A stretch of 7,243 nt of DNA from DHVE2 group archaeon (GCA_015522935.1 WALH01000038.1:1-7243), one strand, 5' to 3'; shown: positions 1 to 6,654, counted from the first letter of the stretch. Made by a program: numbers and translations. Notes: generated by a model from the letters alone, not told the origin.

Positions 1-890
1 CCAAGATATCTGGCCGTGGATTCCACCAATTTTGTTATTTCAAATGGATATATGATTTTCGTGGCTTTTCCATCAGCCATTTTAGCAAGGGTATCCAGTG
101 AAAGAACACTCAGCGCCTTGGAATTCAGTACAGATGACCCGAGCGCTATCACCCTGTACCTCTGTGCCTCGCCCTGCGCTTTAAGTATCGTCGCAATTCT
201 CTGACCTTCAGCCTCTAAAATATTCGCCTGCCTTTTTCCCTCCGCTTCAAGAATCCTTGACCTCTTCTTACCTTCTGCCTCTAAAATCTGAGATCTTTTT
301 ACACCGTCCGCTTTGAGAATAGCCGCTCTCCTCTCCCTCTCCGCTGCTGTCTGGTCTTCCATGGCCTGCTTGACCTTGGGAGCGGGATCAACCTCTTTAA
401 TCTCCACTGCCTCAACCTTAACGCCCCATTTATCTGTAGCTTCGTCAAGAACATCGCGGAGATGTGTGTTTATCCTCTCTCGATTGTATAGGATTTCATC
501 CAAGTTCATGTTTCCTATCACGGATCTAAGCGTGGTTCGTGCTAAATTTATTGTAGCCAATTTGTAATCCTGCACCTCGTAAAACGCTTTCTTAGCGTCC
601 ATCACACGGATGTATATTACAGCATCCACACCTGTAGGAGAGTTGTCCTTCGTAATAACCTCCTGCTTTGGTACATCCCATGTTTGGGTTCTCATATCCA
701 GTCGGTATATCTGTGCAAATGGCCAAACTATGTGAAATCCCGGGTTTAAAACTCCTCTGTGCTTTCCAAGAAATATGTATATACCTTTTTCCCACGGCTT
801 CACTATTCGAACTGTCAGGCTCAGGAATATCACTAAGAGGAAGACTATCAATATGGAAATTCCTATAATCAATCCTGCATCCATTTTCAT
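1..890 (-). CDS. SPFH/Band 7 (stomatin/prohibitin-like) membrane protein, 3' end cut by window edge
   Basis: I read this frame directly from the minus strand; it is open to base 1, so the C-terminus is missing (296 full codons visible). An N-terminal membrane segment at about residues 5-27 is followed by the SPFH core with the hallmark runs KPWEKGIYIFLGKHRG, LNPGFHIVWPF and DNSPTGVDAVIYIRVMDA. Next come the NLARTTLRSVIGNMNLDEIL segment and the VEIKEVDPAP segment, then a long charged helix at about 180-250 built of 11-residue repeats. Family knowledge: archaeal stomatins oligomerise at the cytoplasmic membrane and pair with NfeD proteins and membrane proteases. The start codon ATG at 890-888 overlaps the nfeD stop (ATGA). 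A second ATG at 884-882 is better spaced (8 bases) from the strong GGAGGTG Shine-Dalgarno ending at 893, so the true start could be two codons later. The family is certain; the specific partner is not. Confidence 0.93.
   Translation of the reverse strand, partial: MKMDAGLIIGISILIVFLLVIFLSLTVRIVKPWEKGIYIFLGKHRGVLNPGFHIVWPFAQIYRLDMRTQTWDVPKQEVITKDNSPTGVDAVIYIRVMDAKKAFYEVQDYKLATINLARTTLRSVIGNMNLDEILYNRERINTHLRDVLDEATDKWGVKVEAVEIKEVDPAPKVKQAMEDQTAAERERRAAILKADGVKRSQILEAEGKKRSRILEAEGKRQANILEAEGQRIATILKAQGEAQRYRVIALGSSVLNSKALSVLSLDTLAKMADGKATKIIYPFEITKLVESTARYL
156..320 (-). repeat. Five tandem 33-base units coding an 11-residue (hendecad) coiled-coil repeat
   Basis: Within the SPFH gene, units at 320-288, 287-255, 254-222, 221-189 and 188-156 each encode an 11-residue block: ILKADGVKRSQ, ILEAEGKKRSR, ILEAEGKRQAN, ILEAEGQRIAT and ILKAQGEAQRY (residues about 191-245). 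The I-L/A-x-G/K-R pattern is kept while third codon positions differ, so this is a protein-level repeat under selection rather than a recent DNA duplication. Hendecads form slightly right-handed coiled coils, and this helix is where stomatin-family proteins oligomerise. Confidence 0.85.
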
Positions 891-1330
891 TTCACCTCCT
901 TAACATACAAATGCACTCCTTCTCCTCCAATGACGATAACCTTTTTTCCCTTCTCTATTTCTTTATCGGCTGTGGCACTCCACAGATCACCATCTATTCT
1001 CACCTTTCCCTTCAGACTGTTTGGCTCTATTTTACATGTCACAATTCCTGTTTTTCCAACCATTCTCTCTATTGTTGTTGTTTGTGGTGGTTCGGGCTTG
1101 CCAATCTGCCTGTAAAAGAGAAGTGTGAATATTGATGCAAATATCCCAGAAATCAAGATAAGAATTGAAGTGAGGAGAACGTCCATATTCTCTATGAAAA
1201 GCATAGCTACTCCTAAAACCACAAGAATTGTTCCGGGAATGGCTATGAAAAATCCCGGCATGTGAACCTCCCAAATCAGAAGAATCAACCCGATTATGAT
1301 CAGTGTAATCCCTAAAGAGAACATACCCAT
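887..1330 (-). CDS. nfeD: Short-form NfeD membrane protein (OB-fold), stomatin partner
   Basis: This 147-residue protein has three hydrophobic segments (about residues 5-21, 25-46 and 51-73). A short linker, KPEPPQTTTIE, leads to a C-terminal beta-rich OB-fold at about 88-147 with the family pattern MVGKTGIVTCKIEP, GKVRIDGDLWSATAD, IEKGKKVIVIGGEGVHLYVKEV. The long-form N-terminal ClpP-like serine protease domain is absent, so it is not expected to be a protease itself. Family knowledge: short NfeD proteins are encoded beside SPFH proteins and are thought to bind them. Its stop overlaps the next start (ATGA), implying coupled translation. I favour ATG 1330 because the centre of the TATA box lies 26 bases upstream, which predicts a leaderless mRNA; ATG 1324 (MFSLG) is an alternative. 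Confidence 0.93.
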   Translation of the reverse strand: MGMFSLGITLIIIGLILLIWEVHMPGFFIAIPGTILVVLGVAMLFIENMDVLLTSILILISGIFASIFTLLFYRQIGKPEPPQTTTIERMVGKTGIVTCKIEPNSLKGKVRIDGDLWSATADKEIEKGKKVIVIGGEGVHLYVKEVK

Positions 1331-1351
1331 GTGCAGGTATCCATATGCAGT

Positions 1352-1367
1352 TATTTAAATATTTCCC
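1352..1367 (-). promoter_or_regulatory. BRE/TATA promoter of the nfeD-SPFH unit
   Basis: On the minus strand GGGAAA (1367-1362, BRE-like) is followed directly by the self-complementary TATTTAAATA (1361-1352). The centre of the TATA box is about 26 bases before ATG 1330, the usual archaeal TATA-to-start distance, so transcription should begin at or next to the start codon. No Shine-Dalgarno precedes nfeD, in line with a leaderless message. Confidence 0.7.
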
Positions 1368-1383
1368 TGATTTTAGAGCAACA

Positions 1384-1391
1384 CTTATTAA
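1384..1391 (+). promoter_or_regulatory. TATA-like box for the papain/beta-helix protease unit
   Basis: CTTATTAA is centred about 26-27 bases before ATG 1414, which begins a clean signal peptide. That distance fits a leaderless transcript starting at the codon. The match to the archaeal TATA consensus is moderate. The stronger palindromic box at 1352-1361 could also fire rightwards and would give a leader of about 30 bases. Confidence 0.5.
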
Positions 1392-1413
1392 CCTTAATCC
1401 AATGTGCCAAACC

Positions 1414-4071
1414 ATGAGATTAAAACTTATGGTCATCCTCGTTGTTCTCATCATTCTTCCCTTAATCAATACGGGGTATGCTACAAATAATGGATCCCCA
1501 GCTCATCTCAATCATGGCTTGGGCTTAATCCCAGAAAAACCTGAACAATCAAAGATTGTTTCTGTGGTTAAGCCAGCAAGAAATGCACAGGATGCAAAAG
1601 CGGTTTCTGAGGTTGATAACAGTAAATATCTTCCACCCATAGGAGATCAAGGTGCGGAGAATTCATGTGTGGGATGGGCGATGGGCTATTATCTCAAGGG
1701 ATATCAGGAGATAAAGGAGCATGGATGGAACAAGTATGATCCTGAGCACTGGACAAGCCCCTACTTTGTTTATAATCTTATAAACGGTGGATTCGACAAC
1801 GGCTCATATCTCTCCGATGCTGCAAAGCTTATCGTAAATACCGGTGTTTCCCCCTACGAAGATTTTGAATCCAGCAACTATTATCAATGGCCCGGTAAAA
1901 GGGCTTTCTTTGATGCGGCTAAATACCGGGCTTCTGATTATCACTGGATTCAGGGTATAGATAATCTCCGCCAGGTTTTGGCCAATGGAAAAGTTGCTGT
2001 TACATCCATTTATGTATGGGATAATTTCATAGATATACAGCACTATGGCAATGTTTACACGGTAGCAGATTTAAATGGGTACAATCATGGAGGCCATGCT
2101 GTTGTTGTGGTGGGTTACGATGATAACAAGTATACAAAGGATGGTTACGGGGCTTTCAAACTGGCCAATTCGTGGGGCGTTGGATGGGGTGATCATGGAT
2201 TTTTCTGGATGTCTTATAAAGCTTTTCTCACCTCATCTGTATGCACAGGGTGGGCAATATACCTTGACGATAAAACCCACTACAATCCTAAAACAGTCGT
2301 TGCAGTTGAGATAAATCACACATCCCGCGGGGATATAATGAGATACGGTATAACAATTGGATTCAAAAACAAAACTAAGAGATTCCTCTATTTTCCATAC
2401 ATCTATTCTTATCTTCACAGTAAGGGATTAGGAGATGAATATCAGCAGCATCCATTTCCGGATGATTATACGGTTTTCGACATAACCGACATTGCTTCCA
2501 ACATATCTTTCGGTGATAAAGTATACATAACGTTGAATGATAGTATCCCGGGCAACACAGGCTATATAGAATCGGTCGAGATTTATTATCTCCCCTATAA
2601 ATCCAGCAGTGAGCATGTATGTAATGAGCTAATACCTGACAACGGTGAAAATGTTACAGTTTATGCAGAGTTACGGCAGGGTTTTCACACAAGAATAAAA
2701 ATCACGAGTGATAAGGATTTTTACGAATTGAATGGTGTATTCAGAGGTAAAGGGAATGTTGCCAATCCATATATTATAGATAACTGTACAGTGGACGCAG
2801 ACGGAAATACCTACGGGATAATGATTCAGTACACTACCAGTACCTTTCTGATAAGAAACTGCACGGTTCTCAACGCATCTTCCAGATATACTTACAGAGA
2901 ATCCGCAGGAATATACCTCAGGTACGTTCAAAATGGACAAATTGAGAACAACACAATAAAAGATGTGGATACTGGTATTGTACTTGATGGTTCTCACAAT
3001 ATAGTTTTATCTAAGAATAGAATACAGGCAAGATTCCGCGGGATATATGTGACTGGTAATTTCAATAATAAAATAGACAAGAACAATACGGTCAACGGTT
3101 TTCCCGTGTATTATTACTACAATGTTAAGAATGTGGACATAGAAGATATCAAAGCTGGCGATATAACAATTGCTGAATGTGGCAAGTTTAATATAAAGAA
3201 TGTGAAAATGGTTAATGGTGATGGAGTGAGAATCATCAGTTCTATAGATGGTTATTTATTTAAATTTGAATTTGAAAATTCACCGGGTATCGAAGTGAAT
3301 CATTCAACGTCCATTACTGTTGAAGATGGGTACGTCAACAACTCCCCGATGCACGGAGGTGTACAGGTTTATTCGTCCACCATCGTGAAAATAAAAGATG
3401 TTGATATTAGCAATTCCTACAACGGATTTTACATCGCTTATTCCAACAATGTTACCATTGAAAATTCTCAAGGTATGAGAAGTATATACAATGGTCTTTA
3501 TCAGCTTCAATCAAGTGTTGAAATCAAAAATTGTATATTTGAAAATAATACGATTGATGGAATACATATAATGGATTCAGAATACACGCAAATAGAGAAC
3601 TCTCACGTATTGGATAATCAGAGGTATGGAATGATGATTTATGATTCGGAGAGCATGGTTATCAAAGACAATAAAATAGAGAATAACAGCGATTATGGAA
3701 TCTACCTTTCCTCATCCAAGAAATGTGTAATTTATTACAACTTCTTCTATTTTAACCACGGCTCCAACAATTCATACAATTCTTCTCATATTCAGGCATA
3801 CGATGACGAAAACAATTCATGGAATTCCTCCACAATTGGTAATTACTGGAGTGACTGGATAAAGGATGATAAGAACCATGATGGAATTGTGGATGAACCA
3901 TATCCAATAGCCGGGCCATCACATAATTTCGATTACAAGCCTATAAGAATTTATCCAAAAAGTAACTATGTTATCTTTTACATTTCCTTGATTGTCGTTG
4001 GTCTGATTATAGGGATGATTCTTTTCATCATCAGGAGAAAAAAATTAATGGGAAAAGGAAATAAGGGTTAG
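1414..4071 (+). CDS. Exported papain-family (C1A) cysteine protease fused to a NosD/CASH-type parallel beta-helix, membrane-anchored
   Basis: I start the gene at ATG 1414 (885 residues). Upstream in-frame codons back to 1345 give a non-signal extension, while 1414 begins MRLKLMVILVVLIILPL, a signal peptide with probable cleavage after GYA (about residue 23). The protease domain (about 70-285) shows the full papain set: Q79 (GDQG, oxyanion hole), C85 (NSCVGWAM), H228 (GGHAVVVVGYDD) and N252 (LANSWGVGWGDHGFFWMSY). A beta-rich linker domain follows at about 290-400. A right-handed parallel beta-helix (about 425-807) has many GIYL/GIVL/NNTI turns. It ends in the archaeal NosD-like closing pattern NYWSDW, DGIVDEPYPI and DYKPI. 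A transmembrane helix (851-873) and a basic RRKK tail anchor it, with the bulk outside the cell. Many N-x-S/T sequons suggest glycosylation. Substrate unknown; the beta-helix may bind polysaccharide or cell-surface polymers (inference). Confidence 0.92.
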   Translation: MRLKLMVILVVLIILPLINTGYATNNGSPAHLNHGLGLIPEKPEQSKIVSVVKPARNAQDAKAVSEVDNSKYLPPIGDQGAENSCVGWAMGYYLKGYQEIKEHGWNKYDPEHWTSPYFVYNLINGGFDNGSYLSDAAKLIVNTGVSPYEDFESSNYYQWPGKRAFFDAAKYRASDYHWIQGIDNLRQVLANGKVAVTSIYVWDNFIDIQHYGNVYTVADLNGYNHGGHAVVVVGYDDNKYTKDGYGAFKLANSWGVGWGDHGFFWMSYKAFLTSSVCTGWAIYLDDKTHYNPKTVVAVEINHTSRGDIMRYGITIGFKNKTKRFLYFPYIYSYLHSKGLGDEYQQHPFPDDYTVFDITDIASNISFGDKVYITLNDSIPGNTGYIESVEIYYLPYKSSSEHVCNELIPDNGENVTVYAELRQGFHTRIKITSDKDFYELNGVFRGKGNVANPYIIDNCTVDADGNTYGIMIQYTTSTFLIRNCTVLNASSRYTYRESAGIYLRYVQNGQIENNTIKDVDTGIVLDGSHNIVLSKNRIQARFRGIYVTGNFNNKIDKNNTVNGFPVYYYYNVKNVDIEDIKAGDITIAECGKFNIKNVKMVNGDGVRIISSIDGYLFKFEFENSPGIEVNHSTSITVEDGYVNNSPMHGGVQVYSSTIVKIKDVDISNSYNGFYIAYSNNVTIENSQGMRSIYNGLYQLQSSVEIKNCIFENNTIDGIHIMDSEYTQIENSHVLDNQRYGMMIYDSESMVIKDNKIENNSDYGIYLSSSKKCVIYYNFFYFNHGSNNSYNSSHIQAYDDENNSWNSSTIGNYWSDWIKDDKNHDGIVDEPYPIAGPSHNFDYKPIRIYPKSNYVIFYISLIVVGLIIGMILFIIRRKKLMGKGNKG

Positions 4072-4080
4072 GTGAAAAAT

Positions 4081-4365
4081 ATGCATGCAATATTCAAATT
4101 TGAAAAAGAAGATAGAAAAATCGAGGAGATATTCAAGGATGATCTGATAAGCCGGCAAACCCTTATAAAAAGGGAAGGAAAGAGTTTGGGCTTGAAGGAT
4201 GATTCCATTTATCTCGTAGTGGAGGGTTCAGAGGATGCAATTAAAAAAGCCCGCAACTTAGCCGGAGACAGAGAACTTAGAGATACCGAGGGAGAAGATA
4301 TATACAGAAAAATAAAGGAAGAGGAGGATGAAGCTTCCGCAGGGCTGGGGGCAATATTTGGATGA
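4081..4365 (+). CDS. Small charged protein of unknown function, translationally coupled to nep1
   Basis: I do not recognise this 94-residue protein. An in-frame GTG at 4072 abuts the protease stop. ATG 4081 is a better start because AGGTGA (4070-4075) forms a Shine-Dalgarno five bases upstream. Visible pattern: a strand (AIFKFE), a helix (DRKIEEIFKDDL), two strands (RQTLIKREG, SIYLVVEG), a helix (EDAIKKARNLAG), then an acidic segment (GEDIYRKIKEEEDE) and a glycine-rich tail. The beta-alpha-beta-beta-alpha order resembles that of Pcc1 (KEOPS subunit) and other small alpha/beta RNA-related proteins, but there is no convincing sequence match. Its stop TGA (4363-4365) overlaps the nep1 ATG (ATGA), implying coupled translation and a possible functional tie to Nep1 or ribosome assembly (inference). 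It starts 9 bases after the protease stop, so it is probably on the same mRNA. Confidence 0.82.
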   Translation: MHAIFKFEKEDRKIEEIFKDDLISRQTLIKREGKSLGLKDDSIYLVVEGSEDAIKKARNLAGDRELRDTEGEDIYRKIKEEEDEASAGLGAIFG

Positions 4366-5024
4366 TGCATATCATTCTTGGAGATTCCGAGCTTGAACTC
4401 ATTCCAAGGGAAATACAGGGACATCCCGCTATAGTGAAATATGCAAAAAAGAGGGGTAAGAAACCATCCCAAATTCTTTTAGATGCAACATACCATCATC
4501 AGGCAATAAGGAGCAAATACGGCAAAGATGCAGAAAGAAGAGGCAGGCCAGATATTGTTCATTTCTTCCTCATGAACGTACAGGAGTCAATTCTTAACGC
4601 AACAGGCAAGATGAGGGTATATGTACACACTCGTAACAATGAGGTCTTGAGAATAAAGCCAGAAACAAGAATACCAAAATCGTACGTTAGGTTCGTGGGG
4701 TTGATGGAAAATCTATTTCACAATGGCGTGGTTCCTAACAGCGAAAATCCCCTCATCACGATTGAAAAAATGAGCCTTAAAGAACTGGCCACAAGCATGG
4801 GAACCAAAGTGATAGTCTTATCGAAAAAAGGGAGAAGGGCGAATCTGAAAAATATTCCCATTCCTGAGGATGTCACAATTGTAATAGGTGGTTTTCCACA
4901 CGGAGATTTTCTGAGCAACTTGGATTTCGCAGACGATATTGTATCCATTTCAGAAAGCATGCTCATGGCATGGGTTGTAGCCTATGAGATTATAGCGGAA
5001 TACGAAAGACGATATCTGTTTTAA
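4362..5024 (+). CDS. nep1: 16S rRNA pseudouridine N1-methyltransferase Nep1 (EMG1 family)
   Basis: Nep1 is a SPOUT-fold, SAM-dependent enzyme that methylates N1 of a pseudouridine in the helix 35 region of small-subunit rRNA and assists 30S assembly. At 220 residues it has the normal archaeal length. Family motifs are visible in order: LLDATYHHQAI (39-49), ERRGRPDIVHFFL (58-70), VHTRNNEVLRI (88-98), PETRIPKSYVRFVGLMENL (100-118), GGFPHGDF (176-183) and SISESMLMAWVVAYEII (195-211). The last two match the knotted SAM-binding region. ATG 4362 overlaps the upstream stop; ATG 4365 is an equally possible start and costs one residue. It is the last gene of the plus-strand unit. Nothing appears damaged. 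Confidence 0.96.
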   Translation: MMHIILGDSELELIPREIQGHPAIVKYAKKRGKKPSQILLDATYHHQAIRSKYGKDAERRGRPDIVHFFLMNVQESILNATGKMRVYVHTRNNEVLRIKPETRIPKSYVRFVGLMENLFHNGVVPNSENPLITIEKMSLKELATSMGTKVIVLSKKGRRANLKNIPIPEDVTIVIGGFPHGDFLSNLDFADDIVSISESMLMAWVVAYEIIAEYERRYLF

Positions 5025-5093
5025 ATCTTCTCCAACTCTATCAGCGGGTTATTACCTGTTAATTTAAAAAATTTACAGACATGGTGATTTTAG

Positions 5094-5110
5094 ACGAAAA
5101 CTATTTATAG
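5094..5110 (+). promoter_or_regulatory. BRE/TATA promoter of the 44-residue microprotein gene
   Basis: ACGAAAA (5094-5100, a good BRE) runs straight into CTATTTATAG (TATA box). Transcription should start about 26 bases past the box centre, near 5132. That gives a leader of roughly 30 bases carrying a Shine-Dalgarno, unlike the leaderless neighbours. The predicted start lies inside the palindrome at 5121-5149. Confidence 0.7.
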
Positions 5111-5120
5111 ATGTGTTGTA

Positions 5121-5149
5121 TTATGACAATTGTCAGACAAATGTCATAA
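5121..5149 (+). promoter_or_regulatory. 29-base near-perfect palindrome, probable repressor operator
   Basis: The outer arms TTATGACA and TGTCATAA are exact inverted complements. The whole 29 bases match their own reverse complement except at the centre and one symmetric pair of positions. The left half contains a perfect 12-base palindrome, TGACAATTGTCA (5124-5135). The right half repeats the theme as AGACAAATGTCA (5135-5146). Two TGACA/TGTCA-type sites on one axis suggest two repressor dimers bound side by side. The position, just past the TATA box, over the predicted transcription start and up to the Shine-Dalgarno, is where a blocking repressor would act. The regulator is not identified. 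Confidence 0.65.
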
Positions 5150-5162
5150 GGAGATGATAAAA

Positions 5163-5297
5163 ATGAAGAAATGGGAGAAAAAAGAAAAGGAAGTTGAGGA
5201 AATAATTGAAGAGATCGATACACTGATAGACGAAATCAACGCTCTGTTAGAAGAAGATGTGGTATTTGCGAAGCCAGAAGTGGCAGTGGAAGCATAA
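5163..5297 (+). CDS. 44-residue acidic helical microprotein, unknown function
   Basis: This short gene runs from ATG 5163 to TAA 5295-5297. GGAGATGA (5150-5157), five bases before the ATG, is a strong Shine-Dalgarno, and a BRE/TATA box and an operator-like palindrome lie upstream, so it looks expressed and controlled. The product begins MKKWEKKEKEVEEIIEEI. Residues 5-31 form a predicted amphipathic helix with hydrophobics at V11, I14/I15, I18, L21/I22, I25 and L28/L29, a 3-4 spacing typical of a coiled coil. A short tail, DVVFAKPEVAVEA, follows. I count 15 acidic and 6 basic residues. There is no signal peptide, cysteine pair or known motif. It could be a partner or modulator of another protein, or bind the regulator of its own promoter (inference only). 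Its stop abuts the rfcL stop. Confidence 0.75.
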   Translation: MKKWEKKEKEVEEIIEEIDTLIDEINALLEEDVVFAKPEVAVEA

Positions 5298-6632
5298 TTA
5301 CGCTGACCCACCTTCACCCTTTTTTTCTATTTTCTCTTCGATTTTTTCTGCATCCTTTAGAATCTCCTCAACATCTAAATCTGTCAGGAATGATATTTCT
5401 TTATCTTCCAAATGGAGAAGATATGTGTAAAGTGCTCTCAACTCTCGATTTTTCTCGTACAAAACACGGAAATACGGCAGTATATCTTCCTTCACCCTCT
5501 GCGATGAGGCGTGATATATAACTCCTAACTTCATACCTATGCTATCCCGCGTATCTCTCCTCGCTTTGCTAGTGCTCATAACCCGCAACCACGATGGAAA
5601 AGCGTACCTTGGATGCTTTTTATATTCCTCCTCTTTTGCCACACTAACAGCTGAGAGCATATCTATGGCATAACTCCACAGAGAATACTGTTGCCTTCTT
5701 ACAACTCTGCCTAAATAAACATCCGCTCTTGATAAATATTCATACGCACGAACCATCTCATCGGTTTTAGTGTATTCCAACGGCATATTTTCTTCAACCC
5801 ATAAAAGTATGTAATCGGGCGTTTCATCGGTGTTTGTTATGTATCTTCTTGCTTCATTTAACTCCACAGTGTGAAGAACTTTTAAAACTGTTTTGTAAAT
5901 CTGATTCTTAACATCCCTGTAACCCACCGGTTTTACTTCTTCCACCCTCAGTACTTTCTTTCCCTCTGCAACCGCTTGAAGGTCGTTTATTGCAGCCCTG
6001 AGATCTCCACCGCATCTTGATGCTATTACCCGCAGTGCTTCCTTCTCACACACTATCTCTTCACCACGACATATTCTGTTCAGAACTTTTATTATTTGGG
6101 CAGAAGTTAAAGCACGAAACTTAACAACAGCACACATGCTCTTCAATTTTTTGCCCCACACACCACTCAATATGCCGTAGTAATCATTTCCAATGAGAAT
6201 TATGGGCTGTTTTGCAACCCTAATCGTCTCCACAATCGCCTTTTTTCCACCTCGATCATCCTTTCCCTCGTAAAGATTATCCGCTTCATCGAATATTATT
6301 AATTTTCTACCTCCGAATTTTGAGGATATGAATTTTCCATCATCGGTGAAGGTTTCATTCACCGCTCCAACCATCGCTATTCTTTTTATATTTTTTTCAT
6401 TTCTCACATCACTTGCATTTAATTCTATAACTCCCCACTTCATATCATTGGCAAGAGCTCTCGCTGCAGAAGTCTTTCCGCAACCGGGCTTGCCCACAAG
6501 AATAATTGGTTTCTGTGGCTTGCCCTGATCCCAGTCCATCGCCCATTTTTTCATCTGGGCTATTGCCTGATTGTTGCCCACGATATCCCTCAGAGTTCGG
6601 GGCCTGTACTTTTCAACCCATGGAATGGCCAT
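5298..6632 (-). CDS. rfcL: Replication factor C large subunit (clamp loader)
   Basis: RfcL joins RfcS subunits in the AAA+ clamp loader that uses ATP to open and load the PCNA ring on primed DNA. Numbered from ATG 6632 (444 residues), visible motifs are PWVEKYRPRTLRDIVGNNQA (4-23, RFC box II), Walker A GKPGCGKT (47-54), Walker B LIIFDEAD (111-118), sensor 1 at N149 (LIGND) and sensor 2 at GDLRAAINDLQA (209-220). A helical C-terminal collar domain follows, then an acidic/basic tail, KIEEKIEKKGEGGSA. The SRC arginine-finger motif of small subunits is absent, as expected. The frame is open upstream to GTG 6752, but the added residues do not look like RfcL. ATG 6644 would add MAKK; 6632 is preferred because the TATA box lies 27 bases upstream (leaderless). 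I see no clear C-terminal PCNA-binding (PIP) motif. Confidence 0.96.
   Translation of the reverse strand: MAIPWVEKYRPRTLRDIVGNNQAIAQMKKWAMDWDQGKPQKPIILVGKPGCGKTSAARALANDMKWGVIELNASDVRNEKNIKRIAMVGAVNETFTDDGKFISSKFGGRKLIIFDEADNLYEGKDDRGGKKAIVETIRVAKQPIILIGNDYYGILSGVWGKKLKSMCAVVKFRALTSAQIIKVLNRICRGEEIVCEKEALRVIASRCGGDLRAAINDLQAVAEGKKVLRVEEVKPVGYRDVKNQIYKTVLKVLHTVELNEARRYITNTDETPDYILLWVEENMPLEYTKTDEMVRAYEYLSRADVYLGRVVRRQQYSLWSYAIDMLSAVSVAKEEEYKKHPRYAFPSWLRVMSTSKARRDTRDSIGMKLGVIYHASSQRVKEDILPYFRVLYEKNRELRALYTYLLHLEDKEISFLTDLDVEEILKDAEKIEEKIEKKGEGGSA
5320..5347 (+). terminator. T-rich run, probable terminator for the microprotein transcript
   Basis: Reading rightwards past the microprotein stop, a run of seven Ts (5320-5326) is followed within 15 bases by a T/C-rich stretch and a second run of six Ts (5342-5347). 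Archaeal termination often needs only such T tracts. The same bases encode the lysine-rich tail of RfcL on the other strand, so the T runs may simply reflect AAA/AAG codons. Confidence 0.35.
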
Positions 6633-6654
6633 CTTCTTCGCCATGCTTACAGGG

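Noticed and set aside
313..868. Plus-strand frames within the SPFH gene (313-567 and 668-868) and the minus frame 592-795
   Set aside because: They are out-of-frame shadows of a clearly conserved SPFH protein, with low-complexity products and no ribosome binding sites.
1345..1413. Upstream start for the protease at ATG 1345
   Set aside because: It overlaps both promoters and puts 23 non-signal residues ahead of a clean signal peptide; 1414 fits the TATA spacing.
2671..2997. Minus-strand 108-codon frame inside the protease gene
   Set aside because: It is antisense to the conserved beta-helix repeats, and no promoter or Shine-Dalgarno was found.
5059..5075. AT-rich stretch TTAATTTAAAAAATTTA as a promoter
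   Set aside because: No start codon sits at a suitable distance; the BRE/TATA at 5094-5110 explains the downstream gene better.
5121..5149. NikR-type nickel operator (TTATGA, 17 bases, TCATAA)
   Set aside because: The outer arms resemble the GTATGA-N16-TCATAC consensus, but the end base and spacer differ and the inner TGACA/TGTCA symmetry is not a NikR feature. No nickel gene is nearby.
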